Source: Pogostemon cablin
Taxonomy: Eukaryota; Streptophyta; Magnoliopsida; Lamiales; Lamiaceae
Length of the DNA: 64,000 bases
Assembly (NCBI GenBank): GCA_023678885.1
Contig: CM042953.1
Location: forward strand, 3,174,563 to 3,238,562
Direction: 5' to 3'
The number at the start of each line of letters is the position of its first letter. Position 1 is the first letter of the stretch. The notes beneath the pieces were generated by a model. The model made no database searches. It was given only the letters and a program-made list of their open reading frames with translations, and was not told where the DNA came from. The translations under genes were made by a program, and so were the position numbers. Positions 14,468 to 23,522 of the stretch are shown one piece after another.

Positions 14468-15183
14468 TTTTTATGACCAAGTTATTTATTATACATGAGT
14501 ATATAGTTGGAGACATTGTTTTCAGAGTATATAACTGCTACAAAGCTTGCGCCATAGAGTCACTGAAACCACACAGTACAAAGTTGATTCTACTTCGTGA
14601 GTAATTTTAATAACTTCTTGAAGTGAGCATTTTCTTGCCATTTTTTGGTCGAATTAGTTATTAGACATGAGAATATAGTTGGAGAACATATTTTCACAGT
14701 ATAAAAATACTAGGAAGCTTGCGTCATAAATTCACTAAAAAGCCAAAGCGCAGAGCAGATTTCACTCCATGAGTCAGGTCAAGTACTCCTTGATGATCAA
14801 ATTTAGTATACATGAGTATATCATTGAAGAACATGTTTTCAGAGTATATAACTGCTACAAGCTTGCGACATAGAGTCACTGAAAACACACAGTGTAGAGT
14901 TGATTCAACACCGTGAGCCATTTCAATAACTCCTTGAAGTGAGTATTTTCATGACATTTTTATGGTCAAATTAGTTATTAAACATGAGAATATAGTTGTA
15001 GAACATGTTTTCAGTGTATAATAATTCTAGGAAGCTTGCACCATAGAGTCACTAAAAACTCACAGTGCAGAGCTGATTCTACTCCGTGATCCAGGTCTAG
15101 AACTAGTTGAAGCGAGCAATTTCTTACCATTTTTAAGATCAAATTATTTATCATACATGAGTATAAAAATGTTAGGAAGTTTG
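14468..15183 (+). repeat. Partial last HOR unit with a small internal deletion
   Basis: This truncated 7-mer unit ends where the copia element is inserted. Near 14790-14797 the usual segment between CTCCTTGA and TGATCAAATT (about 24 bases: the rest of the AAGTGAGCAATTTC motif) is missing, so two conserved blocks are joined directly. The unit breaks off inside the short monomer type, which resumes at 23518. Confidence 0.75.
15179..15183 (+). other. Target-site duplication GTTTG, left copy
   Basis: GTTTG lies immediately before the 5' LTR terminus (TGTTTGATTG). The same five bases follow the 3' LTR terminus at 23518-23522. Joining the flanks across one copy gives an uninterrupted satellite monomer (GGAAGTTTGCACCATAGAG), as seen in other units. 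This is the 5-bp duplication typical of LTR-retrotransposon integration. Confidence 0.92.
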
Positions 15184-16576
15184 TGTTTGATTGTATACTA
15201 AAAGTCTAGCTTTTTGTATGAACAATGTTATAACAATTAATTTGAAATGAGAATCATATGATCAAATGATTGCATCTTATAATTTATTTATATGTTCGAT
15301 GCAATAGTCCAATTACTTTATACTGTAGATAATATGTTGTGCGACAACACGCGGAAGATCATATTATCAGTTTTCTTATAAAGTATAAATAGATGCTCAC
15401 AACCGAGATAGACGGGGACTCTCTATCGGGATGGTTGTAGTGTGGTTTGGTATTAGCTTGTCTTGGCTATAGAATCACATTAGTGCACTTGTGTGTATTG
15501 AGCAGGACCGCTTGAGATCGTTCGACTTATACTGACTTATAGGAGAACTTGATCTCAGTTATTATGGAAGTTCGTGCTCTTAATCCCTATACAATATCCT
15601 CTACACATAGGGCAGTATGTATTTCTTTGATTCATCAATGGGTGAGATTTACATGTAATTAAATCAACAAACTCGATGAGTTGGGAAGTAGTGCTGTCTC
15701 TATGGTGTGCTGTTGATTGTAGAAGGAATCCGTGTCCGTCATAGGTTGATGATGTCCCCTTGAGAAGCTCATAAGGATTATCATGTAAATCCTGCAGGTG
15801 AAATTTATTCCGACATGATAATGAGGTTGAGTGGTACTACTCTTAGATGAGATATTAATTAATTGAGTTGTCAGTAACTTAAATTAATTAATGGACATTG
15901 TATATCTTAAACATGGGGAGAGTAACGGGCTCATAATAAGGAGCCTAAAACGTAATTTTGGGATTGGTACGGTAGTGCAATAATAATATTTTAGTGGAAT
16001 ATATTATTATTATTGGACTTAAGTATAAGCTTTGTGCTAAGCTTGGATACTTAAGCCCAATGGAGGCCCAACCCAATTTCTCCTCCTGGTCCCTGCTGTA
16101 GCCCATGTATATAAGTCACCTCAGCTTATCTGGAACCCTAATCTAATCTAATTGATTATTCATGTGTGATGAGGGTTGAGAGCAGATTGAGGAGGTCTCG
16201 TAGATCGTCGCCAACACGACGTCGAGATCGGACTTGGGACATACGGCAGAAGATCAGAAGGTAGTTTGCTGCTGCTGTCTGCCGCCTTGCGAAATTTATA
16301 TAAAATCGTAAAGTGCTCATAATTTGATGATCAATATACTTACAGAAATCCGTCGAAGAGAGGATCGTCTGAACGCAAATATCACTCAATTCCGACATCA
16401 GACGAGGAAGTTATGGGCATTCTCGTGGGACTGCGCAGGCTGCCTGCGAGAATCAATCTTCATCAACATACCCTGGTGAACGGTAATCGTTTCTATGATT
16501 TATTGCTTCCGCTGTGATATTAGAAATGTATGAATCCCTAATGGGTCACGTTAACCAAACGATCCAAGTGCCAGCA
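15184..16576 (+). repeat. 5' LTR of copia-1
   Basis: Begins TGTTTGATTG and ends CCAGCA, so it has TG...CA termini. It aligns along its whole length with the 3' LTR at 22122-23517, including the TATATAAG promoter motif and the following leader. Differences are mostly single bases plus a 3-base indel near 15940 in the run before GGAGCC. The start follows the GTTTG duplication and the end precedes the primer-binding site. Confidence 0.95.
16108..16114 (+). promoter_or_regulatory. TATA box of the copia-1 5' LTR
   Basis: TATATAA within CCATGTATATAAGTCACC, at the expected place near the U3/R boundary. The motif is kept at the equivalent position in all four LTR copies in the window (23049-23055, 28321-28327 and minus strand at about 61048-61054), which supports it as the element's core promoter. 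Transcription would start some 25-35 bases downstream, around 16140; this start is inferred. Confidence 0.7.
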
Positions 16577-16578
16577 AT

Positions 16579-16590
16579 TGGTATCAGAGC
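16579..16590 (+). other. Primer-binding site for initiator Met-tRNA
   Basis: TGGTATCAGAGC begins two bases after the 5' LTR terminus. This is the standard complement of the 3' end of plant initiator methionine tRNA, used to prime minus-strand DNA synthesis in most plant Ty1-copia elements. It is a binding site and not a tRNA gene. Confidence 0.93.
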
Positions 16591-17209
16591 TTCGGTTTCG
16601 TGGTGAAGCGTGACACGTTAGACTAGGGTTTATGTGATTAATTTTTCGAAATTAGTATAACATGTTTAGGGTTTTGGTTTTACTGCGCAAACCATGAATA
16701 TCCCTATGTGAAATATACCCTATATCATATCTGTTCGTCGATGGTTGTGTGAGAGGATTCGACGAAAACTGTTCGTCAATTTCACTTGGAAGGAAGAAAT
16801 TGAGAGAAAATCCAGCGCAGTGATATTTCAGAGGCAATAACCGGAGTTTCAACCATTGGATCAGGCTGAATTTTTGTCAGCACGTTTGGATTTTGTGTAT
16901 GTACATTCTGAACGGTGAAGATCGTATTTGGAGCTTTGTGTTGTCGGGAATACGCCGAAAACAGAAGCAGTTTTTGGGCGATTCTGTTCTGCGCAGTCGA
17001 GGGAATAGAACCCTTTCTCAGAAAATAACCGTTGGATCGACCAGTAATTTGGACAGCATGTTCAAAACTCACAGAAGTAAATTCTGGACGGTGGAGATTG
17101 GATTCCCAGGTTCCTACAGTTGCGAACCCTGAACGACAATTGGTGTAGTTTGATGTTGCGCGTTGGGCTGAACTTGGTTCCGTGCAAGTAGGCCCTTGGA
17201 CGAGCGACA
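16591..17209 (+). other. copia-1 leader between primer site and minisatellite
   Basis: About 620 bases with no recognisable coding similarity. Open frames of 60-96 codons occur on both strands but overlap each other and match no gag feature that I can see. This is probably the untranslated leader upstream of gag, which is long in some plant copia families. I see no other structure here. Confidence 0.5.
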
Positions 17210-17662
17210 GTTCGAGCGGATTTGCATCAGGTTCAATTGGTCTGTATCAAGTTCGATCGATGCTGCACCAGGTTCGAACGGATTTGCATTAGGTTCGATT
17301 GGTCTGCATCAGGCTCGATCGATGGTGCACCAGGTTCGAACGGATTTGCATCAGGTTCGATTAGTCTGCATCAGGTTCGATCGATGCTGCACCAGATTCG
17401 AGTGGGTCTGCATCAGGTTCGATCGATGCTGCACCAGGTTCGAGCGGATTTGCATCAGGTTCGATTGGTCTGCATCAGGTTCGATCGATGCTGCACCAGG
17501 TTCAAGCGGGTCTGCATCAGGTTCGATTGGTCTGCATCAGGTTCGATCAATGCTGCCCAGGTTCGAGCGGATTCACATGAGGTTTGATTGGTCTGCATCA
17601 GGTTTGATCGACTCTGCAACAGGTTCGAGCAGGTTTGCATCAAGTTCGACTGGTCTGCATCA
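17210..17662 (+). repeat. 20/21-bp minisatellite inside the copia-1 leader
   Basis: About 22 tandem units of the form GTTCGAnnnnTnTGCAnCAG. They occur mostly as repeating sets of variants: GTTCGAGCGGATTTGCATCAG (21), GTTCGATTGGTCTGCATCAG (20) and GTTCGATCGATGCTGCACCAG (21). A full set makes about 62 bases, so this is a small higher-order repeat, although some sets are incomplete (for example around 17400-17440). Because 62 is not a multiple of three, no frame encodes a constant peptide. The long open frames over this stretch (17196-17762 and 17222-17587 plus, 17455-17682 minus) reflect repeat composition. Confidence 0.9.
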
Positions 17663-18146
17663 GGTTCAGCGTGAGTCTTCACAATATGATCGGGCAGGGT
17701 GCAAGAGTGGTGGAGCAGGCTGCTGGGAGGTCGATCCCCATCGCAGTTGTCCGCATTCGTGATTGGTGGCGAACAATCGAATTCACTGTTATATAACTGT
17801 TATAATTGATTTATTAATTGATTATTATTATATATGTAAGCATGATTATCTATGATTTATTGCCTTAAATAGAAGCATGCCAGATTGCGTATTATATTTG
17901 GTATATTATATGCATGTATGTTGGAGTGTTGATCAAGTCAACTTATTTTTGGTAATTTATTTCCTTATATATAACTGCTGTAATTGTTTTATTGGTCAAT
18001 TATTGTTATATATTTGGAAGTATGAGCATGCTAGGTTGCGTATATTATTCTGAATATTATATGCATGTAAAAATCCTTGGTTTTAAATAACTAAGTGGGA
18101 GAGGGAATTAGTAAAAATTCCCGCGGCCTCCATTATTGGTTTGTAA
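17663..18146 (+). other. AT-rich copia-1 leader
   Basis: AT-rich sequence with loosely repeated tracts: TATATAACTG..TATAATTG and GCATGC..TATTATATGCATG occur twice, near 17785-17915 and 17965-18070. No coding similarity is visible. It is considered part of the element's internal untranslated region. Confidence 0.45.
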
Positions 18147-18322
18147 GTGATGCAAGTATACTTGCGTGTTGGCATAGACCTTCCTCCCCATCGGATGAGT
18201 ATATTTGTGGATCACTGGTACAGACTTCATTAAATAATTATTATTTGTAATGTGATGCACATGAACTTGCGTGTTGGCATAGACCTTCCTCCCCATCGGA
18301 TGAGTTCATTTGCGGATCACTG
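18147..18322 (+). repeat. 105-bp direct repeat in the copia-1 leader, two copies
   Basis: A block of about 71 bases occurs at 18147-18217 and again at 18252-18322. It starts GTGATGCA, contains CTTGCGTGTTGGCATAGACC and CCTCCCCATCGGATGAGT, and ends GGATCACTG. The offset is 105 bases. A weaker third piece with TCCTCCCCATCGGAGTCACTG lies near 18452-18473. The first copy holds a perfect 14-base palindrome, GCAAGTATACTTGC, at 18152-18165, which is broken in the second copy. Confidence 0.8.
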
Positions 18323-18799
18323 TACAAACTTATAATTGATGACTGTAGAAAATTATCCGAGCGCGTGTGTACTTCTCCATCTGTAAGACACATAAGCTTG
18401 GGCCGCGGACTTGGGGTCAAATAATGGTGTACACTTAGGTGTAAATAATAAGTATCCTCCCCATCGGAGTCACTGCTTTTATTTGCATGGCTAAAGAAGA
18501 ACCGACTATTAATTATTTTGTCATAAAGTTATGTTGACAAATGAAATTAATGGGTAAAACCTTCTCTTGTAAATGTTCGGGTTTGTAAACATCCACACTA
18601 TCGTGGCTTGCAGACTCACGGTGCTTGAGATGTCGGTGAATTTTATTTTTATATTGTTTTGAGGGAATCAATATAAAAGGATAAAATTCGAAGATTTGAT
18701 CGGTATATATATATTTTTTTTATGATTCTCTGAATTTCAAATAGTTTTATTTCACTTATGGTTGACTAAAAGAAATTATATTTACTGGTCCAAAATTAG

Positions 18800-19160
18800 A
18801 TGATTAGAAAAGAATCTTGGATTCGAATTTTACTGCTTAAGAAATACATGTGTGTTCTCACAAAAGACGTCTCATGATGCCTATTAAAGTCTCTAGTGAA
18901 GAGATAAGAGATTCATAGAAATATGATGGTCTCATGTAACTCTTCGGATACTTGAGTAAGTTAAAAGGTGGTAGATCATGATTGAATTTGATGAATGAAT
19001 TGGAAATACATGGAATAGAAGTTGAAGGGAAAACCTAAGTCAATTTTATTCTTCATAATTGCCTAGATGTTTTGAGTAAGTTTCTCCTGAATTACAAGAG
19101 ATTGTATATGGTGGGAAACTTCTGACAAAACATGTGGTAAAGGAAATCCAATTTCATAAA
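18800..19160 (+). pseudogene. gag: Degenerate copia gag remnant
   Basis: Gag would form the virus-like particle that carries the element RNA. No intact frame exists, but around 18975-19100 the plus strand still reads LMNELEIHGIEVEGKT, a stop, then VNFILHNCLDVLSKFLLNY. This resembles the late part of the UBN2-type gag domain of plant copia elements (a 'NELEI' segment, then 'V.FIL..LP.SF..F...Y'). Stops and frameshifts surround it and no CCHC zinc knuckle could be found. The start and end given are approximate limits of the similarity. Confidence 0.6.
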
Positions 19161-20350
19161 AGGAGTGAACAAGGATAGAATCTTACTTGCTAGTTGTTTA
19201 AACATGATTAGTAATGGCATCTACTGACACGAAGTGTGTAGATACTGGAATCACTGAATGTTCATTACTAAGTGAGGATAAGATTGTTATGACATGGGTA
19301 ATACTACAAGAGTAGTGGCTGTTGCAGTGGGAGTTGTTTATTTATCTTACGATATGAATAAACGTTTGATTTTGTGAAATTGTCTTTACGTACGTTTTCA
19401 TAGAAAGAATTTGATTTGGTTTCTATGCATTAATAGATGGATACTCCATTTCACTTAAATGACATGGTCATTATAATAAATGATAGAGTTGTAATCTGTT
19501 ATGGTACATTGGTGAACAATTTGTATACTCTTAAATCATGTATATTCCACAGATGCAACAAATAGTAATTAATAATGAATTTTCTAATCTTAGTAAGAGA
19601 AGAATACCTTCGGATATGAACTAAACATATATTTGGCATCTAAGACTAGATCATTTTACTTGAGTAGGATTCAAAAGTTGATAGTCGATAGACCCTTAGG
19701 TTTATCTGAAGTGAAAACTATCTGACTTTCGAGTCTTGCTTGGGAGTAAAAATGACTAATTGCTTTTTCAAGGTAAAGGGGTGTAGAGCCATAGATATAT
19801 TAGTTGGAATTGGTTCATTCTGATTCAAGCGGACCTAATATTATCCAAGCGAGAGGAGGTTATGAATAATCGAAGATTATTCTAGATACCGATATATTTA
19901 TTTGATGTACTGCATGTCTAAGTTCTTTGATTTATTCAAGAATTGCAAGGTTGGTACAGTAAAGCATAATGAAAAATATATCAAGTAATGACAATTTAAT
20001 CGTGATTACGAGTACCTCTTAGGATAATTAGGAGCTATTAATCAGAGGTTGAGATTAAATCTCAAGTGGTCTACACCGGGCATGCTCCAGCTGAATGGTG
20101 TGGTGGATAGAAGGAATAAGACTCTTATGGTAATGATTAGATAGATGATGAATTATTTGGAATTACTTAATTCATTTTATGGATAAGCCCTAGATACAGT
20201 AATTCATTTGAATGTTTGTCTGTTTGTGGGCTATGCTATAAAAATGAAGGTGATTTATTTAGTTTAAAAGATCGAAGGGTGATTGTTAACACAAACACTA
20301 GATTTTTGGAAAGGGACTATGTAATAAATCACAAACTCATGTATGAGTTG
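19161..20350 (+). pseudogene. pol: Degenerate protease / integrase region of copia-1 pol
   Basis: Integrase inserts the cDNA into the host chromosome. The GAG-pre-integrase segment is visible at about 19625 (TYIWHLRLDH, with the conserved W-H of the zinc-binding histidines) and continues into a decayed 'LP.CESC..GK' equivalent near 19725. The downstream core retains NGVVDRRNKTLM near 20095-20130, matching the conserved integrase 'NGV.ERRNRTL' block. The C-terminal motif NTNTRFLERDYVINHKLM lies at about 20290-20345. Stops in every frame break it up. The upstream part, where the protease should lie, is too decayed to recognise the aspartate motif. The antisense open frame at 20264-20545 is a shadow. 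Confidence 0.8.
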
Positions 20351-20459
20351 TTCTAAAGGTAGTGAGAAGAAAACACAAAGTATAAGTACCAAGTGTACAA
20401 GAGGATATACCACAAGGTAAACTGCAATGCGTGTCACGTCTGATACACAATTACAAGTA

Positions 20460-22110
20460 GTGTCTTGTCGCAGTGGGAGGGTTATTAGACAACCCGTGAG
20501 ATACATGTTTTGGGAAAGTCGTAAGACTTGATCCCTAGTAAACATGGTATTATCCCAGGGATACGACGTTGCACTACAAAATTAAAATGCGGAATCTTAG
20601 TAAGTGCAATGAATATTAAAATAGAATTGATGGATTTTAAATTAGGTCTTGATGCTTGTTGAACCGCTAAATGGCGTAAAAGCCATTGGAAGCTGGCATG
20701 CAAGAATAAAAGAGGATCATAGAATAAGGTGAAAACCTTGGAAGCAAGCTTGTTGTGAAAAGGTATGCTCAGAAAGAAAGGGTTCGATTATGAGAAAACC
20801 TGTTCGCCGGTAGCTATGCCTAAGTTGATCCGGACTCTTTTATTTGTTGCTACTCATATGAAATATGAGGGATAGAAAATAGATGTCGAGACAGCTTTCC
20901 TAATTGGAAGTCTTAAGGGAAACATCTATGTGAAGCAACCAGAGTGATTCATTGCAAAGAGCTAAGAGCATTGTGATAGTGAGCTTAAAAGTGTCCATTC
21001 ATTGGCTAAAACAAGCTTCAAGATCATGAAACATCCGTTTTGATTAGGTAATCCAGTGACATGGATCTAATCAATGATCGGATGGGTCTTGTGTATTGAA
21101 AAGAGTGATGGAAACGTGGTGGTATTTCTTGTACTATACGTAGATAGTATCTTGCTCATTGGAGACAATGAAAGAGTATTGTCGGGCGTATGGGTATGGT
21201 TGATAAAGCGGTATGAGATGAAGGACTTAAGAAGAGCAAAAATATCCTTTTGATCACGGTAATACGGATCACAAGAAAGGATGTTATGCTTATCTCAAGT
21301 TTCATATAATGATACGATCCTTACTCATTTAGCATGTGAATTTATCTAAGTGAATGTGTCTTGTGACACAAAAGTAGATAAAGAAGATGAAAGCGGTTCC
21401 TTATGCTTCGGCAAATGAGGAAGCTTAATCTAAGGAATGCTATGCACGAGATTGGATATTTGTTTTGCCGATGGCATGAACAGTGGGTATCAACGTAACC
21501 CGGAGCAAGAATGATGAACTGTGGTAAGACATATACTTATGTACCTGAAAAGGACTAGAAACTATATGTGGGCTTACCGAATAGATTCACTGATTCTTAT
21601 GGGTTATATAGATTCAGATTTTTCAAATCAGATAGGGACGACAGTAAATCCACCTCAAAGGTTATGCATTTAATTTTAGGAAGTAGAGTCATAATATGGA
21701 GGAGTGTTATATAGAAATATATTTCAGACTCCGGATTCCATCATGGAAAGATGATAAATTGGACCCATGAGGCAGCCAAAGTATCTGTATGACTCTAGAA
21801 ACTTCATGATGGACTTTGGTGTGATTCTAAGTTTGCCCAAGGTTATCACAATTTATATTGATGATATTGGTGCAGTTGCAAACTTGAAGGAATCACAAGT
21901 CCATAAGGAAATTAAGCACATGGAGCGCGAGTACCACCTGTTACGAGAAATCGTATGATGAGGGAAAGGTTGTTGTCACCTAGATTGCATCGGATGATAA
22001 CCTAGTAAATCCATTTACAAGGAACTTAAGGCGAGAGCTTTTGATGGTCGTGTAGTGGGAGTAGAAATCAGATGTATGGCAGAAGACATGACAGCATAGT
22101 CTTTTAGTAT
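20460..22110 (+). pseudogene. pol: Degenerate reverse transcriptase / RNase H region of copia-1 pol
   Basis: RT copies the element RNA and RNase H removes the template. The region opens with RSGRVIRQPVRYM at 20469-20507, the usual start of plant copia RT. It continues with a 'W..RIKEDH' segment and YEKTCSPVAMPKLIRTLL near 20790. The active-site YVDD at 21137-21148 has become YVDS. Stops include TAG at 20873-20875 and TGA at 20945-20947 (after QPE). RNase H similarity is clearest in the open stretch 21767-21958, with DSRNFMMDFGVI and HKEIKHMEREYHLLREIV near its end; further 'DNLVNPFTRNL' similarity follows at about 22000. Loss of the second catalytic Asp plus the stops makes this non-functional. 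Confidence 0.9.
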
Positions 22111-22121
22111 AAGTGGGAGAT
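22111..22121 (+). other. Polypurine tract of copia-1
   Basis: AAGTGGGAGAT directly before the 3' LTR. This is the typical plus-strand primer site of plant copia elements. The same GTGGGAGAT occurs next to the LTR of copia-2 (61973-61981, minus strand). Confidence 0.85.
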
Positions 22122-23517
22122 TATTGGATTGTATACTAAAAGTCTAGCTTTTTGTATGAACAATGTTATAACAATTAATTTGAAATGAGAATCATATGAT
22201 CAAATGATTGCATCAAATAATTTATTTATATGTTCGATGCAATAGTCCACTTACTTTATACTGTAGATAATATGTTGTGCGACAACACGCGGAAGATCAT
22301 ATTATCGGTTTTCTTATAAAGTATAAACAGATGCTCACAACCGAGATAGACGGGGACTCTCTATCGGGACGGTTGTAGTGTGGTTTGGTATTAGCTTGTC
22401 TTGGCTATAGAATCAAATTAGTGCACTTGTGTGTATTGAGCAGGACCGCTTGAGATCGTTCGACTTATACTGACTTATAGGAGAACTTGATCTCAGTTAT
22501 TATGGAAGTTCGTGCTCTTAATCCCTATACAATAACCTCGACACGTAGGGCAGTATGTATTTCTTTGATTCATCAATGGGTGAGATTTACATGTAATTAA
22601 ATCAACAAACTCGATGAGATGGGAAGTAGTGCTGTCTCTATGGTGTGCTGTTGATTGTAGAAGGAATCCGTGTCCGTCATAGGTTGATGATGTCCCCTTG
22701 AGGAGCTCATAAGGATTATCATGTAAATCCTGCAGGGGGAATTTATTCCGGCATGATAATGAGATTGAGTGGTACTACTCTTGGATGAGATATTAATTAA
22801 TTGAATTGTCAGTAACTTGAATTAATTAATGGACATTGTATATCTTAAATATGGGGAGACTAACGGGCTCATAATAAGAAGGAGCCCAAAACGTAATTTT
22901 GGGATTGGTACGGTAGTGCAATAATAATATTTTAGTGGAATATATTATTATTATTGGACTTAAGTATAAGCTTTGGGCTAAGCTTGGATACTTAAGCCCA
23001 ATGGAGGCCCAACCCAATTTCTCCTCCTGGTCCCTGCTGTAGCCCATGTATATAAGTCACCTCAGCTTATCTGGAACCCTAATATAATCTAATTGATTAT
23101 TCACGTGTGATGAGGGTTGAGAGCAGATTGAGGAGGTCTAGTAGATCGTCGCCCACACGACGTCGAGATCGGACTTGGGACATACGGCAGAAGATCAGAA
23201 GGTAGTTTGCTGCTGCTGTCTGCTGCCTTGAGAAATTTATATAAAATTGTAAAGTGCTCAAAATTTGATGATCAATATACTGACGGAAATCTGTCGAAGA
23301 GAGGATCGACTGAACGTAAAGATCACTCAATTCCGACATCAGACGAGGAAGTTATGGGCATTCTCGTGGAACGGCGTAGGCTGCCTGCGAGAATCAATCT
23401 TCATCAACATACCCTGGTGAACGGTAATCGTTTCTATGATTTATTGCTTCCGCTGTGATATTAGAAATGTATGAATCCCTAACAGGTCATGTTAACCAAA
23501 CGATCCAATCACCAGCA
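22122..23517 (+). repeat. 3' LTR of copia-1
   Basis: Starts TATTGGATTG (the canonical TG mutated to TA) and ends ACCAGCA. It aligns throughout with the 5' LTR at 15184-16576. A TATATAA box lies at 23049-23055. The end is fixed by the GTTTG duplication that follows. Confidence 0.94.
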
Positions 23518-23522
23518 GTTTG
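23518..23522 (+). other. Target-site duplication GTTTG, right copy
   Basis: GTTTG follows the 3' LTR terminus, matches 15179-15183, and continues as satellite (CACCATAGAG). Confidence 0.92.

Larger units (their letters stand above)
1..15183 (+). repeat. Satellite array, left arm, 7-monomer HOR (about 1,177 bp)
   Basis: Continuous head-to-tail array of a monomer of about 172 bp recognisable by GAACATGTTTTCAGAGTATA, AAGCTTGCGCCATAGAG and TCAAGAACTCCTTGAAGTGA. In the first unit, monomer landmarks (CATGAG) fall near 28, 199, 368, 540, 714, 858 and 1029; the eighth, near 1204, starts the next unit. The spacing is 169-175 bp except for one short monomer of about 144 bp. HOR units begin near 1, 1178, 2356, 3532, 4710, 5887, 7065, 8243, 9422, 10597, 12115, 13292 and 14468. 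All spacings are 1,175-1,179 bp except the unit at 10597 (1,518 bp). The last unit is cut by the copia insertion. Short open frames inside the array follow the repeat period and are not genes. Confidence 0.95.
15184..23517 (+). mobile_element. Ty1-copia LTR retrotransposon, complete but coding-dead (copia-1)
   Basis: An 8.3-kb element with two LTRs of about 1.39 kb, a tRNA-iMet primer site just inside the 5' LTR, a polypurine tract just before the 3' LTR, and the 5-bp target duplication GTTTG. The internal part is about 5.5 kb. The order of recognisable remnants is gag, protease, integrase, reverse transcriptase, RNase H. Integrase before RT places it in Ty1-copia rather than Ty3. The coding part is full of stops and frameshifts, so it encodes no working polyprotein. 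The LTRs differ at only about 2-3% of sites by eye, so the insertion is fairly recent despite the ruined coding region. Confidence 0.96.

Noticed and set aside
1..15183. Regularly spaced repeats reminiscent of a CRISPR array.
   Set aside because: There is no short identical repeat separated by unique spacers; the whole 172-bp monomer is repeated, in a eukaryotic context with retrotransposons.
16577..16592. Sequence resembling part of a tRNA.
   Set aside because: Only about 12 bases match the tRNA 3' end complement. It is the retrotransposon primer-binding site and not a tRNA gene.
16591..17132. Overlapping open frames of 66-96 codons on both strands just after the copia primer site, considered as gag.
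   Set aside because: They overlap on opposite strands, contain no gag-like or zinc-knuckle motif, and the recognisable gag remnant lies about 2 kb further downstream.
17196..17762. Open frames of 188 and 121 codons (plus) and 75 codons (minus) with repetitive Cys-Ile-Arg-Phe-like peptides, suggesting a repeat protein.
   Set aside because: The 62-base super-unit is not a multiple of three, so the peptide changes register along the array, and several frames are open at once. This is a composition effect of the minisatellite.
20264..20545. 93-codon minus-strand open frame with a similar frame at 63556-63750, looking like a conserved small protein.
   Set aside because: It is exactly antisense to the copia integrase/RT junction, whose sense strand carries recognisable family motifs. 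Similarity between the two simply reflects two copies of the element.
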